DNA from: Aureisphaera galaxeae | Lineage (GTDB): Bacteria > Bacteroidota > Bacteroidia > Flavobacteriales > Flavobacteriaceae | Direction: 5' to 3' | NCBI RefSeq assembly: GCF_028561275.1 | Contig: NZ_JAQQTF010000004.1 | Coordinates: 868,001-932,000, forward strand | DNA: 64,000 nucleotides | Part shown: one piece after another, positions 44,813 to 53,851 of the stretch | Position numbering within the stretch: the first letter of the stretch is position 1 | Layout: each line of letters starts with the position of its first letter | Translations under genes and position numbers: made by a program | Notes under the pieces: model-generated | The model's database searches: none | What the model was told of the DNA's origin: nothing | The model's input: the letters and a program-made list of their open reading frames with translations, nothing else

Positions 44813-46474
44813 ATGGAAAACGGCACTATGACCCCCTGGCAACGCTTCGTGGGGCTCTTAAAACTGGATAGAAGGGATATTCGGCAAATTATATTTTACG
44901 CCATCTTCGCAGGTCTGGTAGCACTCTCATTACCCTTAGGAATTCAAGCGATTATCAACCTCATACAGGGGGCGCAGTTAAGTACGTCTTGGATTGTGCT
45001 AGTGATTCTAGTTACTATTGGCGTGGGCTTTCAAGGTGGATTACAATTGATGCAAATTCGCATTCTGGAAAATATTCAACAGAAGATATTCATGCGTAGT
45101 TCGTTTGAATTCGCCTATCGTTTTCCCAAAATAAAAATGAGCGAAATCCGAAGCTATTACCCTCCAGAGCTGGCCAATCGCTTTTTCGATACGCTCACCG
45201 TACAAAAAGGGTTGTCTAAAGTATTAATTGATTTCCCTGCCGCGGCCTTGCAGATCATCTTCGGACTGTTGCTCCTATCCTTCTATCACCCGTTTTTTAT
45301 CATTTACGGAATACTATTGGTAGCGCTCATTTACTTTCTATTCCGATACACCGCAAAACGCGGGTTGGCAACGAGTTTGGCCGAAAGCAAGGCCAAGTAT
45401 AAGGTGGCGCATTGGATTCAGGAAATTGCCCGATCCTTGGTAAGCTTCAAGCTTTCCGGCAAGACCCATTTGGCTATGCAGCGTAACGACGAGCATACCG
45501 CCACTTATCTGGACGCTCGGGAAAGCCATTTTAAAGTACTGCTACTTCAATTTTCCCAAATGATCGGGTTTAAGGTTCTGGTGACGGCAGGTCTACTGCT
45601 TATTGGTGGACTATTGGTCATTAACCAACAAATGAATATAGGTCAGTTTGTAGCGGCCGAAATAATCATACTATTACTCATAGGTTCAGTTGAAAAGCTT
45701 ATCACGGGGCTAGAAACCTTTTATGACATCCTAACCTCCTTAGAAAAGATTGGACAGGTAGTAGACAAGGATTTGGAACCCCAACAAGGGCTAGATCCGT
45801 TATCACATTCAGACTCCTTAACCATAGAGCTTAGGGACGTAGACTATATAACACCAGAAGGGAAAACGATCCTTAAGGACATTTCCATAAGCTTTACTTC
45901 TAAAGAACGAATTGTATTGTCGGGAGGATCTGGATCCGGGAAGACTACCTTGCTCAAAATGCTATCAGGGCTTATCATGCCTACCAGTGGAAGTTTCTAC
46001 ATTAATGACAATGCTATTGAAGGGGTGCATACCAATGCCTTCCGATCGGTCGTAGGTCAGGTATTGCCAGAACAGCTTCCTTTTGAAGGCACCATCATGG
46101 AAAATATCACCTTGAATGATCCCAGTATCACCATGGAACGATTGAATGAAGTGATTCATGCCGTGGGATTGATGGACTTTGTGAAAGATCAGTACAAAGG
46201 ACTGCATACTATGATGTACCCGGAAGGGCAACAGATACCCCATACCATTTCTAAACGTATTGTGTTGGCACGGGCAATCATTAATGAACCCAAATTACTG
46301 CTGCTCAAGGACCCTTTGGAATATTTTGAACAAGAGGAAGTAGAAAGAATTATTAACTATCTCATTGCCCCTGGACATCCTTGGACCCTAATTGTATCCA
46401 GTAGAAATCCACTTTGGAAAACCAAATGTAATCGCACCTTTTTATTGAAGGATAAAACACTTTATAACAAGTAA
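44813..46474 (+). CDS. ABC transporter permease-ATPase with degenerate ATPase motifs
   Basis: A 553-residue protein: ABC type 1 membrane domain (about 20-330, six helices) and a nucleotide-binding domain (about 340-553). Walker A is intact (GGSGSGKTTLL), but the other motifs are altered: the signature LSGGQ is replaced by HTISKRIVLARA, Walker B reads LLLLKDPLEY instead of LLLLDEP, and the switch histidine is missing in SSRNPLW. ATP binding is plausible, hydrolysis doubtful unless it pairs with another subunit. Gene order (ABC, HlyD, TolC) is that of a type I secretion or efflux system, and no peptidase C39 domain is present. Confidence 0.85.
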   Translation: MENGTMTPWQRFVGLLKLDRRDIRQIIFYAIFAGLVALSLPLGIQAIINLIQGAQLSTSWIVLVILVTIGVGFQGGLQLMQIRILENIQQKIFMRSSFEFAYRFPKIKMSEIRSYYPPELANRFFDTLTVQKGLSKVLIDFPAAALQIIFGLLLLSFYHPFFIIYGILLVALIYFLFRYTAKRGLATSLAESKAKYKVAHWIQEIARSLVSFKLSGKTHLAMQRNDEHTATYLDARESHFKVLLLQFSQMIGFKVLVTAGLLLIGGLLVINQQMNIGQFVAAEIIILLLIGSVEKLITGLETFYDILTSLEKIGQVVDKDLEPQQGLDPLSHSDSLTIELRDVDYITPEGKTILKDISISFTSKERIVLSGGSGSGKTTLLKMLSGLIMPTSGSFYINDNAIEGVHTNAFRSVVGQVLPEQLPFEGTIMENITLNDPSITMERLNEVIHAVGLMDFVKDQYKGLHTMMYPEGQQIPHTISKRIVLARAIINEPKLLLLKDPLEYFEQEEVERIINYLIAPGHPWTLIVSSRNPLWKTKCNRTFLLKDKTLYNK

Positions 46475-46478
46475 TAAG

Positions 46479-47837
46479 ATGCTGAACATAACCCATAATA
46501 ATGTAAATAAACAGGTAACCCTTAAGGGATATAAAGCCTTTTCTAAGGCTCATAAACCCGATCACTACCCATACTTCAATAGGTTTTTGATCGCGTTTTC
46601 TGTGATCGCAGTTGTTATCCTGTTCCTTCCATGGACCCAAAACGTAACGGGGAATGGTTATGTAACCACGCTGACACCAGATCAACGACCGCAGACCATC
46701 CAATCCCCTATTCCCGGGCGGATTGAACAATGGTATGTACGCGAAGGTGACTTTGTTCAGAAAGGGGATACCATACTGCATATTTCAGAAATAAAAACGG
46801 AATATCAGGATCCCAATTTGGTAGATCGTACCCTTCAACAACAAGAAGCCAAAACACGTTCGGTAGGTTCTTATGAAGAAAAGATCAATGCTTTAGACAA
46901 TCAGATAGGAGCTTTGGGACGTGAACGTGGATTGAAGCTAGAACAGGCAAGGAATAAAGTGCGCCAGACCGAATTGAAAGTGGTTTCGGACAGTATTGAC
47001 CTGGAAGCGGTTCGAACCAATTATAAAATTGCAGAACGTCAATACGAGCGTACGGTTCAATTGCAAGAAGAAGGTTTGAAGGCCATTACCGATGTAGAAA
47101 CCAAGCGATTGAAGCAGCAGGAAATGCAGGCTAAACTTATTTCGCAAGAGAATAAGTTAATGACCAGTCGTAACCAATTGATCAATGCACAAGTAGAAGT
47201 AAGCCGAATCACAGCGGAGTATGCCGATAAGATTGCCAAAGCTCAAAGTGAGCGAGCCACGGCCGCTTCATCCAAATTTGAAACGGAGGCAGAAGTTGCT
47301 AAACTAGAGAATCAGACAACCAATTATCGTATTCGGAGTTCCATGTATTATGTCACGGCTCCACAAAGTGGATTCATCAATAAAGCATTGCGAGCTGGAA
47401 TTGGGGAAACCTTTAAGGAAGGTGAAAAACTAGTCAGTATTATGCCTGCAGAATACGACCTGGCCGTTGAGACCTACGTAGAACCATTAGACCTTCCCCT
47501 ACTCCATTTGGGAGAAAAGGTGCGTATTCAGTTCGATGGATGGCCCGCTATCTTCTTCCGTGGGTGGCCCAATGCTTCCTATGGAACCTTTGGAGGTGAG
47601 ATTGTTGCTATTGAAACCTTCATTAGTGACAATGGAAAATTCAGGGTACTTATCGCTCCGGATGAAACGGAAGGGGTTTGGCCTGAAAATGTGCGTGTCG
47701 GATCGGGGGCCTTCACTATGGCACTTTTGGACGATGTTCCTATTGGATACGAAGTTTGGCGAAAACTGAACGGATTTCCACCCAACTATTATGTTCCCGA
47801 AAACAATAAAGAAACCTCCAAATTGGATAAGAAATGA
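46479..47837 (+). CDS. HlyD-family periplasmic adaptor
   Basis: A 452-residue membrane fusion protein: one N-terminal helix (about 42-60), lipoyl half-domains (QSPIPGRIEQWYVREGDFVQ near 76-95 and its partner YYVTAPQSGFINKAL near 288-302) flanking a long coiled-coil hairpin, then a beta-barrel domain. It links the inner-membrane ABC protein with the outer-membrane channel encoded next; its stop overlaps the channel gene start by four bases. Confidence 0.9.
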   Translation: MLNITHNNVNKQVTLKGYKAFSKAHKPDHYPYFNRFLIAFSVIAVVILFLPWTQNVTGNGYVTTLTPDQRPQTIQSPIPGRIEQWYVREGDFVQKGDTILHISEIKTEYQDPNLVDRTLQQQEAKTRSVGSYEEKINALDNQIGALGRERGLKLEQARNKVRQTELKVVSDSIDLEAVRTNYKIAERQYERTVQLQEEGLKAITDVETKRLKQQEMQAKLISQENKLMTSRNQLINAQVEVSRITAEYADKIAKAQSERATAASSKFETEAEVAKLENQTTNYRIRSSMYYVTAPQSGFINKALRAGIGETFKEGEKLVSIMPAEYDLAVETYVEPLDLPLLHLGEKVRIQFDGWPAIFFRGWPNASYGTFGGEIVAIETFISDNGKFRVLIAPDETEGVWPENVRVGSGAFTMALLDDVPIGYEVWRKLNGFPPNYYVPENNKETSKLDKK

Positions 47838-49234
47838 TGCGTTTCGTACAGCACCTACTATTACTGATTTTTTTGGCTTCTTCATTACCCGTATTGACAC
47901 AAAGTCAATCCAATGTCTTGTCGTATGAAGAATACATTGGCTATTTAAAGGAGCACCACCCTATTATGAAACAGGCGAATCTTCGTCTCACCGAAGGTGA
48001 GGCCACTTTGTTGAAAGCACGTGGTGGTTTCGATCCTAAGATTGAAGTGGATTATGACCGCAAGGAATTCAAAGGGACAGAATATTGGGACATCCTGAAT
48101 ACTACCTTCAAAATACCGACATGGTACGGATTGGAATTCAGGGCTGGTTTTGAACAGAATACTGGCAACTTTTTGAATCGACAATTGTCCGGAACCGAAG
48201 ATGGATTGTACAGTGCTGGGGTTTCTTTGGACCTAGGAAAAGGATTCGTCATCAATGAACGAATGGCCAATTTGAAGAAGGCAAAGTTCTTTAGGGAGCA
48301 AACCAAAGCCGACAGGGATGTACTACTTAACAATCTCATCTTTGAAGCCACCAAAGCTTATTTGGATTGGATGGAAGCCTACAACGAAGAACGCATTTAT
48401 GATTCCTTTTTAAACAATGCCCTACAACGATTTGAAGGTGTGAAAGTGCGTGTTAATGCAGGTGATATTGCGGCCATAGATAGTACTGAAGCACGTATAA
48501 CCTACCGAAACCGATTGCTTAATTTAGAGGCTGCCCGCCTAAAACGATTGCAAAAAGCTTTGAAGGCCAGTACATTTCTGTGGTTGGAGGATGTGCCTTT
48601 GGAAATTCAAGAGAATGTAATTCCCGAAATGCCATCCATGGAACTTTTAGAGACTTCTTTGAATCTTATAAATACTGAAGATATAGATGCCCTTATCGCT
48701 AGTCATCCGAAACTGCGTAGCATGGACGAAAAAATTAAAGGACTGGAAGTAGATCGTTCCCTGAAACGTAACAAGTTACTACCTACACTACGCTTGGAAT
48801 ACAATTTCCTTACAGAAGAAACCGATAATCTCAATACCATTAATACCGGCGAATATAAAGGAGGGCTTACCTTTCGATTGCCCTTGTTCTTGCGAAAGGA
48901 ACGTGGGGATGTTCGCTTGGCGAATGTGAAATTAAACGGTGCCAATTTGGATAGAATGAATACTTCCTTGGTGCTTCAGAATAAGATCGTAGCTGCCAAT
49001 CAAGAAGTGTCCTCCTTAGAGAGACAGCGGACATTGATTACCGATATCGTTACCGATTACAGGACTTTGGTCAGCGCCGAAGAACGGAAGTTCGAATTGG
49101 GCGAAAGCTCACTCTTTCTTATTAATTCCAGAGAGCAGAAACTTATAGAAGCTAGTTTAAAAGAGAATAATCTTCAAATTAAATCCTTGAAAGCGTTGGC
49201 CAAACTGTATAATGCTATAGGCATTTCAATATAA
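47834..49234 (+). CDS. TolC-family outer-membrane channel
   Basis: A 466-residue exported protein (signal peptide 1-22) of the outer-membrane efflux family, with the paired helical hairpin repeats typical of TolC (for example GEATLLKARGGFDPKI, about 55-70, and LESSLNLINTEDIDALIASH-like second repeat start). Last gene of the TetR-ABC-HlyD-TolC operon. A bidirectional terminator follows. Confidence 0.9.
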   Translation: MMRFVQHLLLLIFLASSLPVLTQSQSNVLSYEEYIGYLKEHHPIMKQANLRLTEGEATLLKARGGFDPKIEVDYDRKEFKGTEYWDILNTTFKIPTWYGLEFRAGFEQNTGNFLNRQLSGTEDGLYSAGVSLDLGKGFVINERMANLKKAKFFREQTKADRDVLLNNLIFEATKAYLDWMEAYNEERIYDSFLNNALQRFEGVKVRVNAGDIAAIDSTEARITYRNRLLNLEAARLKRLQKALKASTFLWLEDVPLEIQENVIPEMPSMELLETSLNLINTEDIDALIASHPKLRSMDEKIKGLEVDRSLKRNKLLPTLRLEYNFLTEETDNLNTINTGEYKGGLTFRLPLFLRKERGDVRLANVKLNGANLDRMNTSLVLQNKIVAANQEVSSLERQRTLITDIVTDYRTLVSAEERKFELGESSLFLINSREQKLIEASLKENNLQIKSLKALAKLYNAIGISI

Positions 49235-49236
49235 AA

Positions 49237-49265
49237 GTGAGGACCCAATCATAGTAGGTCCTCAC
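49237..49265. terminator. Bidirectional terminator
   Basis: A perfect nine-base stem (49237-49245 with 49257-49265), located between the convergent TolC-type gene and the hydrolase gene at 49286. Confidence 0.75.
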
Positions 49266-49285
49266 CTTTCAATTTGTTTTATTTC

Positions 49286-50722
49286 TTAAAGATTCTTTTG
49301 AAAGAAAGTGCTGGTTTTTTGAACCGCCAAGCTTACTTCCGCTTCTTGATCGTAAAAAGCGAACTGATGCATGGGAGAATCCAAGTCGGTCGGTACCCAA
49401 ACCAATTCTTTGTTACCTGATGGAATGGTTTCGAAGTACTTCTTGGTATAATCTGGTAATACACAACCATCGCTATGTACCATGAATACCGGTTTATTAA
49501 GATTTTTGGCCGATGGAAACGGATCCAATGTTAACCAATCTTCCCAAGTAGCTACAGCAAACTGATCGGCGTTCCATTGGGGAATGGCCCCTCGATTAGG
49601 GTTTAAATAGTAATCGAATTCCCCGTACATGGCCGCCGTTTCATCGGTAGTGGAAATGGTCTTGATATAGGTGAATTCTCCTGTTTCTGCATACTTCTTT
49701 TTGGCTTTCCTTGCCATTTCAATCTTGTTTTGAACTCCTTCTTCCCCGCCGTAAAACCATTTTACGGCTTCCGCATCGTGTAACCAGGAAGCGGTCGTGG
49801 CCACAGCTTTAATATCATCATTCTCTGCCGCAGCCATCAAAGTATACATGGAGCCTGCGCAGACACCAAAAGCTCCAATGTTCGTATTATCTACCTCTGG
49901 CAATGTCTTTATGTATTCAATGGCATTATTAATGTCTTGGATTTTCATTTCAGGATTTTCCCAAGATCTTGGCACCCCTTCACTTTCACCAAAATTTCTA
50001 AAGTCGAATGCAAGAGTAATGAAACCATTTTGAGCAAAGCGTTCCGCATATAGTCCTGCCATTTGTTCCTTTACCGTGGTCCAACTTCCGGAGCATACAA
50101 TAGTTGGGTATTGCTTTCCTTCTTCGTAATTGGCAGGATAGTATAAATTCCCTACGATATTTAATCCTTCGCTTTTAAAATTTACTTTTTTCATCTTATT
50201 GTCTGTTAGTTTAATTTGATCCAACAATCCGAAGCCCTTGGCAGCGACTATGGGATTGAATATTTCTACATATTCTGTAATCTCACCTTCCGTATTGAAC
50301 TTGAAAGTGGAATAATATTCGTTACTGTATACTCCTGCTCCATCTTTCAGTTTTATATTCCCTGTATATTGAACAAAGACCATCGTCGGATCTTCCATCG
50401 CATGGATTTGCTCAATGGGAAAGTTCATTCCATCAAAGTTTGGAAATACAGGTGTCCAATAGGCTCGTATGCCTTCTTTTCCGTTGGCTCCTTTCGGAAA
50501 GATATCCGAATGGTATGGATTGATATGTTTGGCATCTTCAGCAAATAGAGCCACCAAATCGTCTACGCTTTCATCTTCAAGAGCTTTGAAAAATGCTTTC
50601 ACCGATGCCTTGTTCTTTGTTGCTATTTCGTTATTCATAATTAATTGATTCGCTTGCTTTTCTTCCCATCCTGAACATGCGAAAAGCAGCATGCTTAATG
50701 TTATAAGGATTCCTTTTTTCAT
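49286..50722 (-). CDS. NTF2-like/alpha-beta hydrolase fusion lipoprotein
   Basis: A 478-residue protein with a lipoprotein signal (LLFACSG, Cys16). Residues about 35-170 form a SnoaL/NTF2-like fold (NKASVKAFFKALEDESVDDL, IFNPIVAAKGF). Residues about 180-478 form a YcjY-like alpha/beta hydrolase with the elbow GVCAGSMY, where the usual serine is replaced by cysteine, and the terminal histidine in DSPMHQFA. The two domains act on small molecules in other families, so a fused enzyme-plus-binding module is possible. The stop of the NTF2-like gene upstream lies one base before this start. Confidence 0.85.
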   Translation of the reverse strand: MKKGILITLSMLLFACSGWEEKQANQLIMNNEIATKNKASVKAFFKALEDESVDDLVALFAEDAKHINPYHSDIFPKGANGKEGIRAYWTPVFPNFDGMNFPIEQIHAMEDPTMVFVQYTGNIKLKDGAGVYSNEYYSTFKFNTEGEITEYVEIFNPIVAAKGFGLLDQIKLTDNKMKKVNFKSEGLNIVGNLYYPANYEEGKQYPTIVCSGSWTTVKEQMAGLYAERFAQNGFITLAFDFRNFGESEGVPRSWENPEMKIQDINNAIEYIKTLPEVDNTNIGAFGVCAGSMYTLMAAAENDDIKAVATTASWLHDAEAVKWFYGGEEGVQNKIEMARKAKKKYAETGEFTYIKTISTTDETAAMYGEFDYYLNPNRGAIPQWNADQFAVATWEDWLTLDPFPSAKNLNKPVFMVHSDGCVLPDYTKKYFETIPSGNKELVWVPTDLDSPMHQFAFYDQEAEVSLAVQKTSTFFQKNL

Positions 50723-50723
50723 C

Positions 50724-51248
50724 TTATTTATTCTTTACATTTTCAATGGCCTTTTCAACCAATTTTCCATTTCCGTCCTGGTATTTGTAATGAAAGGTCA
50801 TAGCGCTAATCTTCCAATCGTTTTCTATTTTTTTCAAGTCGAAATCATAACTACCCACTACGGTCCATAGACTTCCATTTTCATCTTCTAGGTAATGCGT
50901 GGCGGTTCCGTAACAGGAAGATTTCGCTTCATCTTCATCTACTTTGGTTATAAAGTTTCCTATCTGGTGGTGTGTATGGGAGAAACCGGGCAGCACTGTT
51001 TTCCATGCAGTAGTGATCTCCTTCGGTGTTACTTCGGCAGCTGTGTTCCCCGTCATCGAGGAGTAATCCAATAGTACTTTCGAAGCAAATTGGGCTTCCA
51101 CTCCATTCCAATCTCTATTGTCCGAGCCAACAAACAATTTTGTAACGGTCTCTTGTATTCTGCTTGTTTCATCCATAGTCATCGCTGTTTTTTGTGGATT
51201 CTGACATCCCAATAGGAATATCATCATCATTGTCACTGTTTTCATCAT
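50724..51248 (-). CDS. SnoaL/NTF2-like lipoprotein
   Basis: A 174-residue lipoprotein (lipobox FLLGC, Cys15) with one SnoaL/NTF2-like domain (about 28-165; SRIQETVTKLFVGSDNRDWNG is the typical start). No catalytic residues can be assigned by eye. It is one base upstream of the fusion gene and probably cotranscribed, with an AraC regulator 77 bases further upstream. Confidence 0.8.
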   Translation of the reverse strand: MMKTVTMMMIFLLGCQNPQKTAMTMDETSRIQETVTKLFVGSDNRDWNGVEAQFASKVLLDYSSMTGNTAAEVTPKEITTAWKTVLPGFSHTHHQIGNFITKVDEDEAKSSCYGTATHYLEDENGSLWTVVGSYDFDLKKIENDWKISAMTFHYKYQDGNGKLVEKAIENVKNK

Positions 51249-51325
51249 TCATTGTGTTTTACAGTGCAAAGATGCGATCGCCTTACTCGAAAGGGATTAT
51301 GGAATCAAACCAAGAAGTATAAAAA

Positions 51326-52240
51326 TCAAAGATGTTGGGTTTTCCGAAAGGAATTTGGGGTCTGATTTGTGTTTTTCTTGAAAAAACTGCTGAAGTTGTT
51401 AGGGGCTTCGAAGTGTAAAGAATAAGCAATCTCTTTTACGCTCATATCGGTTTGCAGTAGTCGTGATTTTGCCAAACGCAAGATGTGTTTGTTAATGTGC
51501 GCCTTCGCGGTATGTCCTGTGATCTGCTTTACGATGGCATTTAAGTGATTGGGGTGTACAGCTAACAATTCGGCATAATAGCTAGGAGAATGCGTCTTTT
51601 TTGAAAAAGTATCCGAATTATAAAAACTGGTTTCTATAGCGGTTTGAAATCGGGATAGTAAATGAATGTCCGCCTTTCGAAATTCTTCTAAGGCTTCTTC
51701 TTTATTGGTTTGTGCATTGAAAAACCGTTTTACGAAGTTCAGTAAAACCAATACCTGAGCCTCGATAATAGCCAAAGAATCTTCTTTCAGAGTTCTGTTT
51801 TCTTCATAAATGGCTTCGTAAACAGAGAGCAATTTTGAAACTTCCTTGGATTTCACCTCGAAGGGGATGGATCTGTCGATCTTCAAAAAGGGAAACTCCA
51901 TAAGCAATTGTTGTAGATGCTTGGATTGGGTAATAAATTCCTTCGAAAAGATAAGGTAGTACCCTTCCCAATCGGGCAATATATCCCATGAAATGATTTG
52001 AAAGGGTGAATTGAAAAACACAGTGGCGCCATCAGGAAAATTGGTATGGTGTCCGGATATTGCCTTCCCCGATCCCTCTACCTTGATGGCAATGGCAAAG
52101 AACTCGTGTTTAAATGGCTCCATATTGGCCACAACAGTAGGCATGTTCTCTTCAAAACTCCGAATATCGAAATAGGGTTGCTTGGGAGGAGCAATCTGGA
52201 TCGCCTTACAATAGTCCTCTATGGTCTTGAAGTGTTGCAC
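51326..52240 (-). CDS. AraC-family transcription regulator
   Basis: A 304-residue regulator with an N-terminal cupin-like ligand domain (about 20-160) and a C-terminal AraC double HTH (about 200-300; KEIAYSLHFEAPNNFSSFFKK is the second helix-turn-helix). It probably controls the two genes downstream, which follow on the same strand. Confidence 0.9.
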   Translation of the reverse strand: MQHFKTIEDYCKAIQIAPPKQPYFDIRSFEENMPTVVANMEPFKHEFFAIAIKVEGSGKAISGHHTNFPDGATVFFNSPFQIISWDILPDWEGYYLIFSKEFITQSKHLQQLLMEFPFLKIDRSIPFEVKSKEVSKLLSVYEAIYEENRTLKEDSLAIIEAQVLVLLNFVKRFFNAQTNKEEALEEFRKADIHLLSRFQTAIETSFYNSDTFSKKTHSPSYYAELLAVHPNHLNAIVKQITGHTAKAHINKHILRLAKSRLLQTDMSVKEIAYSLHFEAPNNFSSFFKKNTNQTPNSFRKTQHL

Positions 52241-52360
52241 ATATCAAATCTACATTTTCTTTTTTAGTAAAGATATTTCGCTTATTGGATTCTATGCAAC
52301 TGATGACATTTTTGAAGTGTTTCGATGTATTGGAAACGATACTAACTAATACACCATACC

Positions 52361-52960
52361 ATGAAATGTTTAACCCATATTTTGATCATTTGTACGTTAC
52401 TTATCGTTACTCCCCTGTCCGCCCAAGAGGATACATCCTCCGGCAGTTTCTTTAGCGGATGGGAATTTGGAGCCAAAGCAGGCATTAACCTTTCCAATAT
52501 GTATGGCGACGTTGGGGATAATTCCTTCCTCTTTTTTGCCAATGCCGGTGCAGTAATTGACAAAAAGGTAATCGATCCATGGAGCTTGAGCGTAGAACCC
52601 CATGTGTCAGGGGAAGGACAGAACCTAAATGAAGGCTACGAACGAGTCATATACTTGAATCTCCCTTTCCTCGTTAAGTATCAAGTTGCTGAACCTTTGA
52701 GTATAGATGGTGGAATCCATATGGGTGTTAAGATTGCTGAGCGAACAAAATTCTCTAATGGAGATACCAAAAATAGAAACCGTTTTAAGAGAATTGCTCC
52801 TGGATTCACTGCTGGTGTTACTTATGACGTTACTCAAGATTGGTTTGTACAATTCAGGACTAATTTAAAACTCTCTGACGTGATTAGATACGATGCCGGT
52901 GATACCGAAGGTTCTACGATACTTGCTTTTCAATTCTCTGTAGGTCGATGGTTTAACTAA
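52361..52960 (+). CDS. PorT-like outer-membrane beta-barrel protein
   Basis: A 199-residue exported protein (signal peptide 1-22) of the OMP_b-brl_2 (PorT-like) family: WEFGAKAGINLSNMYGD starts the barrel and the last residues FQFSVGRWFN end in an aromatic and N. Function unknown. Divergent from the AraC gene, and its stop lies six bases from the convergent EEP gene. Confidence 0.85.
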   Translation: MKCLTHILIICTLLIVTPLSAQEDTSSGSFFSGWEFGAKAGINLSNMYGDVGDNSFLFFANAGAVIDKKVIDPWSLSVEPHVSGEGQNLNEGYERVIYLNLPFLVKYQVAEPLSIDGGIHMGVKIAERTKFSNGDTKNRNRFKRIAPGFTAGVTYDVTQDWFVQFRTNLKLSDVIRYDAGDTEGSTILAFQFSVGRWFN

Positions 52961-52966
52961 ACGTGT

Positions 52967-53815
52967 CTATCGATTATCATCAGATCGGATTTTTACCATG
53001 GTCTTGATCAAATAATGATCGGATAAGTATGTATCGTGAGCCAAGGGACTCGCGGCGCGCAAAATGTATTGCCTGCTATACCAGAATGCCTTTCTCTCTT
53101 CAGATTGGGGAATAAAAATCCTATCAAAAGGTGCTTCGTTTCCACGAACGAAAGTAGGGATGTCATCCTCGTTTAAATCCTCGAAACCACCCTTAACAAA
53201 TGCTTGTATGGCCTCTTCGCTTCTGGATTTACAATTCGTATCTCCTAGAATAACAATGTCTTTATCATTCAATTTGTCTACTACATTTCCAATATTATCA
53301 ATCAAAGTTTCAGCCTCATATTTTCTCTTCAGAATTACTTCGTGCCTTCTCCCTACATTCGATTTCATATGAATAGGGATCACCACCAAATCGGTTTTGC
53401 CAGGTTCTGTAGCGAACTTAACCGCATGCGGAGTTCGATCCCATAACCCCAAGCGCTTGCCTTCATGCATCACATGAGTTTTTACAGGAATCTTATAGGT
53501 CTCCTCCTTGGTCACCCGAGCTGTGTTCCATGCAACCCCGCACAGCTGACTTTTATCACCAGCATTCTTATTCGGGAATATCTCGTATTCCCAAGAATTA
53601 CCTGTGTGTTCTTCAATCAAGTCTAAGGCCTTCCTTAAATGTCTGTTCTCCATGTTGGTGGAATCGGTAATATATAGTTCTTGCAATGCTAGAATATCTA
53701 CGCCCGAAAGTTCAATATGCTCTGCCAATGCGTACTCATTCTCATCATTATCATCGGTAGACTTGCCATAGTGTTCTATATTCCAACATCCTACATTTAA
53801 ATATCTCGAATTCAT
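52967..53815 (-). CDS. Endonuclease/exonuclease/phosphatase-family protein
   Basis: A 282-residue EEP-fold protein without a signal peptide. Visible family motifs: GCWNIEHYGK at the N-terminus, LALQELYIT (metal-binding glutamate), VIPIHMKSN, VILGDTNCKS (catalytic DxN) and SDHYLIKT at the C-terminus (catalytic histidine). These enzymes cleave phosphodiesters or phosphate esters in DNA, RNA or lipids; the substrate is not known. Same strand as and 36 bases after the subtilisin gene, so the two may be coexpressed. Confidence 0.88.
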   Translation of the reverse strand: MNSRYLNVGCWNIEHYGKSTDDNDENEYALAEHIELSGVDILALQELYITDSTNMENRHLRKALDLIEEHTGNSWEYEIFPNKNAGDKSQLCGVAWNTARVTKEETYKIPVKTHVMHEGKRLGLWDRTPHAVKFATEPGKTDLVVIPIHMKSNVGRRHEVILKRKYEAETLIDNIGNVVDKLNDKDIVILGDTNCKSRSEEAIQAFVKGGFEDLNEDDIPTFVRGNEAPFDRIFIPQSEERKAFWYSRQYILRAASPLAHDTYLSDHYLIKTMVKIRSDDNR

Positions 53816-53851
53816 AGTTCCATGTTTTAATAATTAAAAAATACACCCGGC

